Positions 9,394 through 20,644 of a stretch of DNA of 64,000 bases are shown in pieces. Origin of the DNA: Seiridium cupressi (taxonomy: Eukaryota; Ascomycota; Sordariomycetes; Amphisphaeriales; Sporocadaceae); the NCBI GenBank assembly GCA_036674765.1, contig JARVKI010000040.1:1-64000 (forward strand), in the 5' to 3' direction. The position numbers and the translations under genes were made by a program. How positions within the stretch are numbered: position 1 is the stretch's first letter; every line of letters starts with the position of its first letter. The notes beneath the pieces were generated by a model. That model saw only the letters and a program-made list of their open reading frames with translations, ran no database searches and had not been told where the DNA came from.

Positions 9394-12063
9394 CCGATCT
9401 CAGACCAAGGAACACCTGAGGAGGGTAATACAAAAACAATTTATAGCCGTTCTACATGGATACCAGGCAGTCGGTGGCAGGAATTTTGGTTCAATCAGCA
9501 TAGCGACGGTGTTGTGAGTTGTGTTTTCAAGAGCCGCACAAGCGACAACTTGTATTGAGTCTCATTTTCGAACATGACATCGTAATTAACTATTACACTA
9601 CTACATTCTATGCTCTCGGAAGACATCTATCATGGTCTTGCTGTGAACGACTCACTCTGAGGTTTTGCTGTACCAATATCATGTGTATTAATCATTGCGG
9701 CGTTAGAACCCAACAGCGAAAGCTAAAACTGAATCAGCTCTGAAGCGAATATTTGGAGAGGCCACCCACGTTGGCACCAAGCAGCAATCCATCTTCCAGG
9801 ACTGGGGGCTGCCTGGCTTTGATCTGAAACTTGGTCATAAGCTGAAAGCCAATGATGAGTGTCATCACTGCAAGAAGTAGCCAAGTTGTTTGGGTTATCT
9901 GATTGAAGTTTATGTCGTCAATGGCGATGCCCTACTCTCCCAGAAAATTCCCAATTCCGGTCAACATATTAATAATGCAGGCTGCGGTTTGAGGAAATGG
10001 TGACTACGGAAAAGCACGGAGGGCATCTTTATGACACTTACATCTTATGCGTGCTCCATAGATCGGTCTGCTTATAGAGCTGCATAAGCAATCGCTCAAC
10101 ACATAATGTCCACTGATTTTCCGTGTTTCCTCGGTTAGATGCAATCCTGCGCCACTCGATATCTTAGTAACATAAGGCTACCTAGCATCATATCCTTGCA
10201 ATGCCATTCACGAGCAAGTATGATCTATAAACCAAGAGCCAACTGGGTGTCACGACTAGATCGCACCGAGGAGAACTTGTGATTTTCGTCTGGAAGACTA
10301 ACCCACCATCTTTATTAGTTTAGATAGATGAGCTCGCCAAAGAGCTTTTATGCCAGGAGAGTTCACTTACAGGCTTGGATAATTCAAAACCTTCAGGGTT
10401 ATAAGGAAGGGCTATTATCCTAGGCGGGCACACGAATCACGTAGAATCATGGGGGCTCAAGGTTACCGGATAGGTTATAGGGACTCAACACAATAAGATC
10501 ACATAGCCATGAATTTTATCAGCATGTTAGAAAGTGGCCCACAAAAAAGAAAAAAATTTCATGAGTCTTTCGACGAACCAGGTGAGCTTATGAGTACACC
10601 CAATAAGCCAACCGCAAGTGCGTAGCCACCACCGCCAGTCTACTTACCGCGGTTTAGACGGGGTAGATTGATTCTGTGTAACTTGAGAATGAGGTGTGAG
10701 AGGCTTACCCGGGCCGCAGTGTAGCCCCCATCTGACGGACCGAACCAGCACGTTGCCGGCAACCCTTTTTGGAGGCTCTGGCAAACAAAACGGGATCCTG
10801 GAACAGTCGAACAAGGCTCGAACTCCGCGACTCTTTGAATTACCGATAGACAGAATATCTCTTTTTCCCAGTATGTCTATTAGTCTTTCTAGCTATTTGT
10901 CAGCTTTCTTTGATCAACGAATAATGGCACCTCACATAATAGAAGAGGGAGAGATGGACTGGAGTGTCCCAAGTGCTGGCTGGGACAATCCTCTATATCA
11001 CTGATCATTATGGCGGGAAGATACCATCAGCCTGTGGAATAATGAGTTTGATGCCTAACGCTTAAGTTCCTTGAGTGCATATTGGCAACAGTCATGCATG
11101 ATGAAAGAATGGTGGTGGTAACATCGCCGCTTCTGTCTAGCTTATTGATTTCGCTACCGAGTAAGGAAACATTTGTCAAATATATAGTGTTCCAAGCTTT
11201 TGATTGGTGATCACTTCTATCAAACACTACCCTTACCTTTGGTTGTCAAAGGCTGCGTACAGCTTGATGATTACGATCTTAGAGAGAACATCTGAAGAAT
11301 AGTATCTACTTCAAGTGTCGCTAATGCGCTGGAAAATGGTCATAAGTGTTCCCTCTAATAGCGCTAGACCACACAAGCATTGTATATATAGGTTTCTGAT
11401 ACGGGTCATTCTTGGCCTATTTAAATGGTGCATTAAGCCTTAAGGTATCCAAGCAGCCGAGCCCAGCAGTATGTATTCAGCTGCGAATAGCGAAGCAGCC
11501 TTCCACTGCAGGCCATGCGCCACTCCCGAAAACCTGTTTGACATATTTGCTCGTCCCTGTAAAATCCGAATCACCCTGTGAAGTGACAGACTTTGTCTAC
11601 ATCTGCTACTCTGCACCTCACAATGTCGAGCCTCCTTCAGCCTACATCCCACTCTGTATACCTTCTGGTGACCGTGGCCTGCGTAAGCCGTTCTTTACCT
11701 GATTCGAAATGCCAGAGCTTGGACGGCTTGGCCCCCATTTTAGAAATTCTGTCGGCTGCGCGATTGGTAGTGGTGGCGGTGGCAGTGTGTTCCAAGCTCA
11801 TAGGGTCGTTGTTACACTGGCGGCTCAGGTTGAACATACATGGCCAATAAAAGAGACGACGCAGGCTCGCGACGCTGAGCCCCCAACAAAGCCACTCCCC
11901 ATGAATATCGTAGTAGACCAGGCTGCGGGATCAACAATTTCTTACTTTCGTTCCCACCAGGCTTGGCATGACGCTTTACTCGGTAAAAGCGTAGCGAACA
12001 GTGTTTCGAACACGTTGTGCTCGTGAACGGGCTAGGCGCCGACTTCACGACGAGAGCAACACG
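9394..12063. other. 2.7-kb stretch without an intact gene
   Basis: No frame here carries recognisable conserved motifs. On the minus strand there are exon-like pieces with good donors (9734-10140 and around 10370), described separately. On the plus strand the longest frames are about 100 codons and unremarkable. The 11.4-12.06 kb part probably contains the promoter of the membrane-protein gene. The stretch reads as an eroded accessory segment. Confidence 0.4.
9734..10140 (-). pseudogene. Possible remnant of a membrane-protein gene
   Basis: On the minus strand a frame ending with TGA at 9734 encodes about 65 residues with a hydrophobic helix (TWLLLAVMTLIIGFQLM) and a tail ending GGLSKYSLQS. 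Extended upstream, the same frame meets a TAG at 9932-9934 and then continues to a plausible acceptor (CAG near 9993) about 50 nt from a perfect GTAAGT donor at 10041. A second GTAAGT donor lies near 10370. This looks like the last exons of a gene with an inactivating stop. The general shape, with helix then short tail at the C-terminus, resembles several fungal membrane families, but I cannot name one. It could also be chance. Confidence 0.25.
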
Positions 12064-14284
12064 ATGTCCAATACTACAACGGTTGGTTGGGTGTAAGCCT
12101 TGTCCCTGATGAGATGCCAGTTAGCTTCATGCTTCACAGCTGACGAATTTTGTTGGAACAGCTCGGATCCTGATGGCCGCGGTACCTTCGGCATCATCAA
12201 AAGCTGTCTCATCACCCTCGCTTTATGTCTTTACACTGCTCTACATCTCAATATCCCCTCGATCGACGCGCCGCGCCGAAGTAAATATTTGAAAAAAGTT
12301 AAATGGGTTATCTTCGGCATGTTCGCGCCGGAACTTGTTGTTTTTATAGCTTGGAATCAGAACCGGCGAGTAAAAGCACTAGGCGAAGACCTGAAAAAGA
12401 TATTCAAGGAAGTCGTGAGTTACTTCCCAGTGTACCTTATTGTAATTCGCCGAATAACGAGCTGATATGGGTATCCTTGATCTAGGAGGAGAAAAATCCC
12501 GTGGATAAGCGGAAACACGAATGGACAAGAGTTCACAGCTTTTACGCCGTCATGGGCGGGTTCACTGTCAACACCTCGATTGAGGGGCAGCAGTTCGTAA
12601 GTGGACATCTTTTGGCGTCCTACATCATAGTATGATTTTATATTTTTATATTTTTAACTATATCGCAGATACCAGACGCTACCAAAATGACACTAAGCGT
12701 TAAATTGATCAAATTTGTTGCCAGGCTTGGAGACTTACCAGACTTTCCGGTCGAAGTCATTAAAGACAAAAGCAAGGCGGACGCTTTGGCAAAATCTCTG
12801 GCCATAATGCAGGCCGGCTGGTTTGTTTTGCAGGCCATCACGAGACAAGCATCAGGCCTGATGGTAACACCCTTCGAGCTCAGCACCCTTGCCCACGCCG
12901 TTTGCGCGCTGGTAGTATATTACCTTTGGTGGGATAAACCACTCGACGTTCAAAGCTCAACCGATGTTCCCACTGGAGAACAGATAGCGGCTATTGTTGC
13001 AGTCGGTTGGGAATACAGGTTCATGGAGACTTTGAACATGGTGGCTTTTTATTCCCACCTTCGATTCAGCTTTAAACGGGAAACGATACTTAGAGCCATA
13101 AGAATACAGGGTGATGATGGTCGTCTTGACGAGGAGTCTCGACGTGACATCCGTCATTACGCCGTCCAGAGAATAAAACCGGATAGGGAACGCCCATCAA
13201 TGGCACCAAATATATTGATCGGCAACCTTTTTCACGGCGACTTCCTGAGATTATCCTCCTTTTTCCAGGCTCGAGATGGCCATATTTCTAGAATATTCCT
13301 GGTGTCAGCTAAAGTCTCACACTCTAGGCCCAACCATCATGAATCAAGACATCCTATGGTACGGTTCCGCTATGATGTGGAACTGATCGATCCATGTTTC
13401 CAGGACTTGCAAGAAAGCGCGCCCGTGGATCTCATCAAACGTCAGGAAGATATCACGATACGAAGATGGGGTCTAATATTCCAACTGGATTCTAAGTACC
13501 CCGATACTATGACTCTTATTGGGGCCAGATTAGACTGCTACAAGGTTCCTGTTATTAGCAATTGAGCTGCACAGCCGATGCAATGCAAAAAATTCGTCGT
13601 TCTTCAACGAAAGGATCGATTCGGCTCAACTGAGGTAGCTGAGGTCTACCGAGCCATGGGCAACTACACACAATGGGCATCGACACCTGAGCCAGTCGCC
13701 GAGGCAATGGCTTTGATTGTCTTTTTCTTCTGCACGCTGGCATATGGCGGAGTTCATGTCGCGGCCTGGAACCACTATTTTCCTTCAAGGGCTGAGCAAT
13801 TCCTGTGGCGAATAGCTGCTATTGGTGTGGCTGCGCTGTAAGAAAGATCTCCATGACCTCTGTCCCTTGCCTGGCAAATAACGATTGCATCCAAACCTGT
13901 ATTCTTTACACAAACTCGAAGAAGAGCTCAGCTATCTACACGGAGAAACAAAGGCTAACGTTATTAAATGTTAGTGGAATTTTTGCAATGTCTCTTGTAT
14001 CCTTGAATTATTCTTGGGAGTTCTTTCTACGTCCCATGACATGGGTTCGCAAATGGATAATCAAGGCTGATCACGTATGCTTTGCTACATCGACTTGGCA
14101 AACGATACGAGAAATTCTTGAACGTCTATTGGGTCTAACTATTGTGATTATCATGTTAGCTGTAGGGGTGTTTTATTGCCTGTGTAGAATTTACCTTGTA
14201 GTGGAAGCATTTATTTCGTTGCGGCAACTACCGGCCGAGGCATATCTAACTCCATCTTGGCCGCAATATTTGCCCCATTTTTAA
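12064..14284 (+). CDS. Fungal multi-pass membrane protein of unknown function, six exons
   Basis: Exons 12064-12092, 12162-12414, 12486-12596, 12669-13544, 13614-13837 and 13975-14284 join exactly in frame to give 600 residues. Landmarks match a large uncharacterised family of filamentous fungi: GWVSDPDGRGTFGIIKSCL near the start, a first helix then LHLNIP, KVKWVIFGMFAPELVV, a HEWTRVHSFYAVMGGF segment, KSKADALAKSLAIMQAGWF, the YYLWWDKPLDV motif, LAYGGVHVAAWNHYFP, and a C-terminus RIYLVVEAFISLRQLP followed by PSWPQYLPHF. At least six hydrophobic helices are visible. Four introns have strong signals (GTAAGC, GTGAGT, GTAAGT, GTAAGA; the last with a CTAAC branch). The intron 13545-13613 has a weak GTTCCT donor but is needed to remove an in-frame TGA at 13563. 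Function unknown; it lies alone beside eroded DNA. Confidence 0.75.
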
Positions 14285-14711
14285 ATATAACCTTTAAAAT
14301 ATGATTATAACATTTATGATTCTACAGACGCCTTGAACATTGACTTCAAATTAAATTTCTTTTGAAAAAGTGGCCATTATTGTAATCAACAGGAGTATTA
14401 CAGATTTGTCAATTGAAGTCCTGTTGCTTGTAGCTTTGGGGATATTTTATCGTTATCGACAGACGGGCCCCACTTGCACAGCTGCAACCTGCAGCTCCAT
14501 CTCTAACTAAAAGTAACCACTGCAAAACCACTGCAATACCCAGCATCCTTGAAGCAGCAACTTCACAATTCGAAACTGTACGTGTTAAAGGAATTCATGA
14601 TTAACACCGCCCGACTGCGCCGCTGAGGATCCACATCCGAAACTTGCAGAGGGTTCAAGTCGTTCCCGCCCCAAACAGTCCTGGGCTTCCAGAGCTCGCA
14701 CAATCGCGAAC
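14285..14711. other. Intergenic region, MFAP1-like promoter
   Basis: A 427-bp gap between two genes on the plus strand. The right part is the expected promoter and leader of the splicing gene. No specific element recognised. Confidence 0.4.
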
Positions 14712-16082
14712 ATGGTCATCAAGCCGCGCGTGCAGCGCCATTATCCTGGCAAGGCGACAGGCAACTCCTCGTCGTCCGAATCAGACAGCTCCGAGGACGA
14801 GCAACAACAGGCACCACAGCAGCAGCAGAAAAAAAAGCCAACGCCCGCGCCGCCGCCCAAGGTCCCTTCCGCAGGCAAGATAATCAGCACTGGCGCAGCG
14901 CCGAAACCCTCCCACGCTGCGATAAAACAAGCAGAGCAGAAACGCGTCACCGCCGAAGAGCTGGAGAAAAGAGCTGCCGAGGAAGGATTCGTCACCGAGG
15001 AAGAGAGCGAGGATGGAGGCGCGCCCGGACCGGGAGAGTCCAGTTCGGAAGAGGAAGATAGCGATGAAGAGGAGGAAGGGAGCAGCGAAGAGGACGAGCG
15101 GCCGCGGCGGAATCTCATGATCCGCCCAAAATTCATCCCCAGATCGCAACGCAACGGCGCACAGCAGTCAGCAGAAGCCGAAGAGGCCCAAAGGGCAAAG
15201 GAGGAGGCCGCTCGAAAGGACGCCGAAAAGGACGCCATGGTCGAGGAGCAAATACGCAAGGATCAGGCGGCCAGGGCGGCGGGCAAACTGTTCTGGGAGG
15301 ACGTGGACGACCCCGCAGGCTCGGATGTAGACACCGAGGACGACAAGGACCCAGAGGCTGAATACGCGGCCTGGAAAGTGCGCGAGCTGCGGCGCATCAA
15401 GAGGGACCGCGAGGCCGTGGAGAAGCGCGAGAAGGAGATTGCCGAGATCGAGCGGCGCCGGAACCTGACCGAGGAGGAGCGCAGGAGGGAGGACGAGGAG
15501 CACCTCGCCAAGCAGCGCGAGGAGAAGGACGGCAAGGGCAAGATGGCGTACATGGGCAAGTACTTCCACAAGGGCGCCTTCTTCCAGGACTCCAAGGAGG
15601 CCGAGGAGCTGGCCAAGCGCGACGTCATGGGCGCCAAGTTCGAGGACGAGGTCGACCGGTCGCTGCTGCCCAAGGCGCTGCAGATGCGGGACGCCACGAA
15701 GCTCGGTAAGAAGGGCGCATCCAAGTATCGCGATCTGAAATCCGAGGATACGGGCAGATGGGGCGAGTTCAGAGATCATAGGCCGGGTCGAGAGCCCAGG
15801 GAGGGCGACTGGAGAGGCAAGGACAGGGAGGGCCCCGGCGGTGCGAATGCTATACCCCTAGGCGAAAGGAGAGGAGGTGGTGATCGGGACAGGGACAGCT
15901 ACAGAGCGCGGGATTCCGATAGGAGGAGATCGAGGTCACGGAGCAGGTCACCAAGAAAAGACAACCGCGACCGAGATCGAGACCGGGATAGGGATGAGTA
16001 TAGTCACCGCAGGAAGCGGGACTCCTCGAGAGACGCGGACCGCTACGATAGCGACAAGCGAAGACGAGTAGATCCAAGATAG
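14712..16082 (+). CDS. MFAP1-like spliceosomal B-complex protein
   Basis: Single-exon 456-residue protein with the MFAP1 C-terminal domain. MFAP1 is a component of the spliceosomal B complex, related to yeast Spp381, and links the tri-snRNP to Prp38. Signature elements include MIRPKFIPRSQR (about 135), a long charged helix, EYAAWKVRELRRIKRDREA, EIAEIERRRNLTEEERR, then KYFHKGAFFQD and SLLPKALQMRD, followed by KYRDLKSEDTGRWG. The first 130 residues are acidic and serine-rich (SSSSESDSSEDE). The tail from about residue 385 is an RS/RD-rich domain. The RS tail is an addition compared with animal MFAP1 and fits a splicing role. Confidence 0.9.
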   Translation: MVIKPRVQRHYPGKATGNSSSSESDSSEDEQQQAPQQQQKKKPTPAPPPKVPSAGKIISTGAAPKPSHAAIKQAEQKRVTAEELEKRAAEEGFVTEEESEDGGAPGPGESSSEEEDSDEEEEGSSEEDERPRRNLMIRPKFIPRSQRNGAQQSAEAEEAQRAKEEAARKDAEKDAMVEEQIRKDQAARAAGKLFWEDVDDPAGSDVDTEDDKDPEAEYAAWKVRELRRIKRDREAVEKREKEIAEIERRRNLTEEERRREDEEHLAKQREEKDGKGKMAYMGKYFHKGAFFQDSKEAEELAKRDVMGAKFEDEVDRSLLPKALQMRDATKLGKKGASKYRDLKSEDTGRWGEFRDHRPGREPREGDWRGKDREGPGGANAIPLGERRGGGDRDRDSYRARDSDRRRSRSRSRSPRKDNRDRDRDRDRDEYSHRRKRDSSRDADRYDSDKRRRVDPR

Positions 16083-16338
16083 TTGACGCCTTCGTGGGCT
16101 GGTTAGCAAAAGAGTTCTAGGCCATTTGATAGCATGGCTGCAATCATACTCACTAACTACTCACATAACTAAAAATCTAATGTTCAGGATTCAAATCTTT
16201 AAAGCCCACACGATGGTAGGTAATGCATCTGACATGAAACCCTGTCTCGTCACGATTCAAAAGACCCTTATACTATATTCATCTATTGCATATAATCCGG
16301 TCATCATCCTTATCCTCATTAAATGTTCAGCATGCTCT

Positions 16339-18580
16339 TCATATCCTTGTGATCTCGACCCTTGCCCGTTCGAACGCCCGATGACCCACCATACCGCCGT
16401 CAAGCGCTTCACCGTGCGGGTTGGGGGGATACAACGTCATGCGCGCATATGTGCCCGCACCCCTTCGTTTGGAAAGGTATCCTGGGTTGATGACTAGCAC
16501 ACTCTCGACAACCTATGATTCTTGGTTAGCGTGGACATTCGGTGCCAAGACGATAAGAAACGCAGAATTTCTCAAAAGCCACACAGCAGGGAAGAGTATG
16601 GGGCGTAAAATTTTAGACATTAAAGGGGCACTTTGACTTACCTTTGCAAAAGGCGGCAATGCACTGGGCACGACCAGTACATCTGGACGTACGTTCACCA
16701 TGTCGCCTAGTCGCAGGTAACTTGTATCCAGCATAGCACCTGTAGCCACACCGTCCGCCGTGCCAGTCTTTGGCAATTTTGTCCTATCTACGGGTGGGAA
16801 GAGCGGGAAGTAGTGCCGCTGCTCAATCAGATAGCGCGGCAAGCGGCTGAGCAGTTGCGGGTCGCTCGGTCTCCCGCCTACAAGCTCCTCATGTCGCAGC
16901 TCCCACAAGGCATCTTGCGAAGAGATTCCCATGACGATCTCGTTCAGTGAAAGGGCCATCGGATTTCCGATGATGCGGGCTGTTTTGGGAAGGCCGAGTT
17001 CCTTCCTTGGGAAAGGGTCTTGTGGCCACGAGACGTGCTTGGCGATGACGTCGCGTACAGACGGGACGAGGATGATTGTGACTGTTGGGTTGGAGGAGGT
17101 AAGACGGTTGAGGGCAGGTGAGATCATATATTTAAAAACTGTAATCATGGTCGCGGCATCGGGATCTGCCTGGGCATCCTCGGGCAAGTCGAAATCGCCC
17201 GTTGCAATCAGGGGATGATCCACATCGATAAATGGACCGGTCAAGACAAGTGCGTCTGCGTAGGTGTCGGCAGCTTGACTACAGAGAGCGTGAAGGGGTT
17301 CGAAGTCGAGGTTGTCATCGGCAGTATAGGGCCCAGAACTGAAGATGACGTTGAGAGGCGCTGGGTCATCATCAGAGTCCATGGCGTCCGGGCCACCTCT
17401 CAACTTTTGCCGGTGAGACTCGAGGGCAGCCGGTGTTGATGCAGCATTAGGTAGTAAGGGAATGCTGAGCGCTTCTTGAACGATAAACTCGGATCCTGAT
17501 GTGTTAGTGCCCTTGAACGCGGCGATCTGACCGGGGAAGAATTGGAAGCCAGGCAGTTTCTTTAGATTCAGAGGTATCCGGACACCACCTCCTGTCCGTC
17601 TTGAAGTCTCCAACACGAGCGAGGCAGCGTTGAGCTTGCCTTCGGAGGAATCTGAGGCTATTCTGCCGACTGCGTATATCTCCGACGTGCTTTGGCTTGC
17701 TGCATTCCCAAAAGCTGCGTCATCGAGTTTATAGTGGTCTTTCACAAGGGCAAGGAATTCGTCTATCCGATCGTCCAGAATTTCTGACGCCTCTGACAAC
17801 TTCATAGCCAAGGGTTTGTATGCTAATTTCTTCAGATCAGACGCTGCTGTCAGTTTGACGCGCGGCTCTCCATAGGGCGCAATGGGGGCCTCTGTAGCTT
17901 TCAGATGGTCATTGAGTACTTCGACCACCTCCCCTGGGTTTTGCCTGTCGTTGAATGAAGCGACCCTGATACCATTAGTCTTGCTGCCAGACGAACTTGC
18001 TAGAAACTCACGTTTGAGAGTTTAGATCATTCAGATGTCGATCGACCGTGTTCGGTGTTCTGGCGGCTGGCGAGCTGCTTGGGATCTCTCCCTTGACCCT
18101 CGATACCGAGGGCGTCTCTGGCTTTCGTTTTGGCGCCGAACTCCTATTCAATTTTGCGGCGCCAGGGGTAGTCATGCCCTCCAATCTAGGCATTTGTCAA
18201 TACTTCACTGCCTCATATAGGCCCAGCACAAGCACTCACATCCCGAAGACATCACCACTTCCCACATTTCCCTTGGCTGTTGTCCGCGGCGTGGCTCCGG
18301 CTCTCTTCTCTGTCTTGACGACATGAGCGTGCTGGCTACGGTTCTCGCGCTCGAGGGCATCTTGAATGTCTCTCTTCAGATTGCGGAGCGTATCAACAGA
18401 CAATTTCATCTCGTCCATGTCCAGCTTGATGCAGTAACTCTCCCACTTGAAGAACAGGTCTTGCGCTGACAGTGAGTGCATCCGCATGATGGACTGCAGC
18501 TCAGCCAGCATATCGGGCTCGAGCGGCTTGTTGCCGAGAGCGAAACGCTCGTTTAGTTCTTGGACATCTGCGTCTGCCAT
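16339..18580 (-). CDS. POL12: DNA polymerase alpha subunit B (POL12), four exons
   Basis: Exons 18580-18240, 18185-18012, 17965-16642 and 16512-16339 join in frame to give 670 residues. POL12 is the regulatory B subunit of the DNA polymerase alpha-primase complex that starts Okazaki fragments in S phase. The N-terminal helical domain is visible (LNERFALGNKPLEPDML, LQSIMRMHSLSAQDLFFKWESYC). A Ser/Pro-rich linker, an OB fold (YAVGRIASDSSEGKLNAAS) and the calcineurin-like but catalytically dead phosphoesterase domain follow (VIFSSGPYTADDNLDFEPL, ALVLTGPFIDVDHP, IILVPSVRDVIAKHVSWPQ, IGNPMALSLNEIVMGISSQD, RYLIEQRHYFPLFPP). The last exon adds VVESVLVINPGYLSKRRGAGTYA, which is the family C-terminus. 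Introns are 54, 46 and 129 nt with standard signals. A perfect MCB site lies about 140 bp upstream. Confidence 0.93.
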
Positions 18581-19162
18581 GGCGACGAGTCTTCTCGTCG
18601 GGTCTCAACTGATCTAGAGGTCCAGATTGTGCCCAGATTTTAGAGAGTGGTCTGCCGGTGTGGTGCGGTAAGTGTTTGGCCGCCGTTCAAGTTTCTCCAG
18701 CGCAAGACGCGACTAAGACGCGTTGTGGTGTAAAGTGGTTTCATGGTGGGGTTCCAAATAGTTGGTACCTTCTGTAGGTACATTGTACCTTACCCATCCC
18801 GTCCAGCCTGCCGACAGAAGCCCCCAGCGGCGGGGTTCCCGGGGGAGTTTTTCGACCCAAAGATTCATTAGCAAGCTAGCCTCACTTTGTGGTAGCATGG
18901 CCAGTGGGCACCTGCAGCCAGCTTAAGCTGACCGCAGGACGATGCAGGGTCCCGATTTCCGAATTGATCTTGGGCTCAACAAAATTATCGAGATTCCGCA
19001 ATTTCGATAAAGGCGGTCGCAGTTCTGCATCACTCGCGGTCGCTGCTTATTCTCCTTACAGTCCCCCGGATTCCCGTCGACTCTCCTCCGTAGCCTGTCC
19101 CTTTGTGTTGTGCCACTATTTAACTGCTTGCTCATTCATCGTTTGTTCCGCCACTTTCAAAT
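18581..19162. promoter_or_regulatory. Divergent promoter of POL12 and the Sec14-like gene, with MCB elements
   Basis: The 582-bp gap between two divergent genes. Near the POL12 side it contains ACGCGT at 18718-18723 and GACGCGA at 18706-18712, which match the MluI cell-cycle box bound by MBF in yeasts. They sit 126-143 bp from the POL12 ATG. A pyrimidine-rich leader precedes the Sec14-like ATG at 19163. The site match is direct; its use in this organism is inferred. Confidence 0.6.
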
Positions 19163-20301
19163 ATGGCCGAAGCAAGTACAGGGGCGCCCCTGAAGACCCC
19201 CATTCCCGCCCCAGCTGCACACTGCAAGCCGGGCGAGAAACCCGTTATCACAGAAGAGCAGCAATCAAAGTACGACTGGCTTTTGGAAAAGGCCAAGAGC
19301 TGGACCGAGGTTCCGTCTACACAGGGAAAAGGCGGTCCCCTCACCGACACTGAAAAGCAATGGCTAACCCGGGAGTGTCTGCTGAGATATCTGCGCGCCG
19401 TGAAGTGGAAGAAGGAGGACGCTGAGAAACGTATTTTGGAGACCCTCACCTGGCGGAGAGAGTACGGCGTGGATGAGCTCACCTTTGACCACATCTCGCC
19501 GGAGAACGAGACTGGCAAGCAGATCATCTTGGGATTCGACAAGCAAGGTCGGCCGTGTCAGTACCTGAACCCAGGACGTCAGAATACGGATGTCTCGCCC
19601 CGTCAAGTTCAGCACCTGGTTTTCATGGTGGAACGGGTGATCGAGCTTATGCCCCCACAGCAGGAGACGTTGGCTTTGCTTATCAACTTCAAGTCAAGCA
19701 AGAGCAAGTCAAACACGGCGCCGGGCATTGGCCAAGGCAAAGAGGTTCTGAACATCTTACAGACCCACTATCCTGAGAGGTTAGGGAAAGCGTTGATCAT
19801 TAATGGTAGGGAGTTGTGAGCAAGTAACACAACCAACATTGCTAACCCGATGCAGTTCCATTCCTTGTATGGGGCTTCTTCAAGCTCATCACACCATTCA
19901 TTGACCCTCTGACTCGAGAGAAGCTCAAGTTCAACGAGGACATGTCCCAATATGTCCCCAAGGAGCAGCTGTGGAAGGAGTTTATGGGCGAGCTCGACTT
20001 TGACTATGACCACACCGTTTATTGGCCTGCACTTCAGAAGATGTGCGAAGAGAGGCGGGTGGAACGAAAGGAGAGATGGGAGTCCGGCGGGAAGCACATT
20101 GGTGAGCTGGAGGAATACCTGGGAGGACTAGCTCCTCACGGTGTTCAACCTCCTGTTGTAAAGGAGATTGACAAGGATGGCGCCGAGACTCCAGATACTG
20201 AGATTGACGCCATGGACCTTGCGCAGAGACTGCACTCGGTGAAGATGACGGACGAGAAGCCTGCTGTTATTGACGGCCCTCCTCCCCCAATGTCCCCCTA
20301 A
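19163..20301 (+). CDS. Sec14-like phosphatidylinositol transfer protein (CRAL-TRIO), two exons
   Basis: Exons 19163-19805 and 19856-20301 (intron 50 nt, branch GCTAAC, acceptor GCAG) give 362 residues. The CRAL-TRIO N-terminal helices are at about 60-110 (ECLLRYLRAVKWKKEDAEKR, LTWRREYGV). The lipid-binding CRAL-TRIO domain runs from about 120 to 285 (GRPCQYLNPGRQNT, ETLALLINFKSSKS, LNILQTHYPERLGKALIINVPF, FFKLITPFIDPLTREKLKF). Such proteins exchange phosphatidylinositol with a second lipid and tune phosphoinositide levels in membranes. The SKSKSN and GQGKEVLNILQ segments resemble the Pdr16/Pdr17 group rather than classical Sec14, but this sub-assignment is tentative. The C-terminal tail is acidic and proline-rich and ends PPPPMSP. 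Neighbouring TRS31 is on the same strand. Confidence 0.87.
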
Positions 20302-20644
20302 GCCTGCGTCCGAGGTGGCAACCCAGCAATTACGTAGAGGGGATCTAAAGGTGCAAGAACTATAGACCGCAGCGTGCATATAGATACGATAGATAGGGCC
20401 AGCATTCGGAATGGGATCACCGGGCAAGCACAATGATCAAATGTGTTATCAAATGGGTCAACCGCCTTCGAAACTTGGAAGTAACTTAAACACTAACTGA
20501 TTCCCTGTATTGTACCTGGCATGGGACAGGACAGCGGGCGTGTTCCGCGCACCAAACGGGCCCCACACCCAGTCGACGTCAACTCAATTCAATGCTCAGC
20601 CCAGTAAAGAAGCTCCCCTGGTTTATACCACACACATAAGAGCA
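20302..20644. other. Short intergenic region before TRS31
   Basis: A 343-bp gap between two plus-strand genes. It should hold the terminator of the lipid-transfer gene and the promoter of TRS31. The TRS31 frame is open upstream to an ATG at 20510, but the conserved protein begins at 20645. Confidence 0.4.

Noticed and set aside
13563..13565. In-frame TGA taken as proof that the membrane-protein gene is broken
   Set aside because: A 69-nt intron (13545-13613) removes it, and with the 137-nt last intron all six exons sum to exactly 601 codons including the conserved C-terminus. An intact gene is the simpler reading, although the donor is weak.
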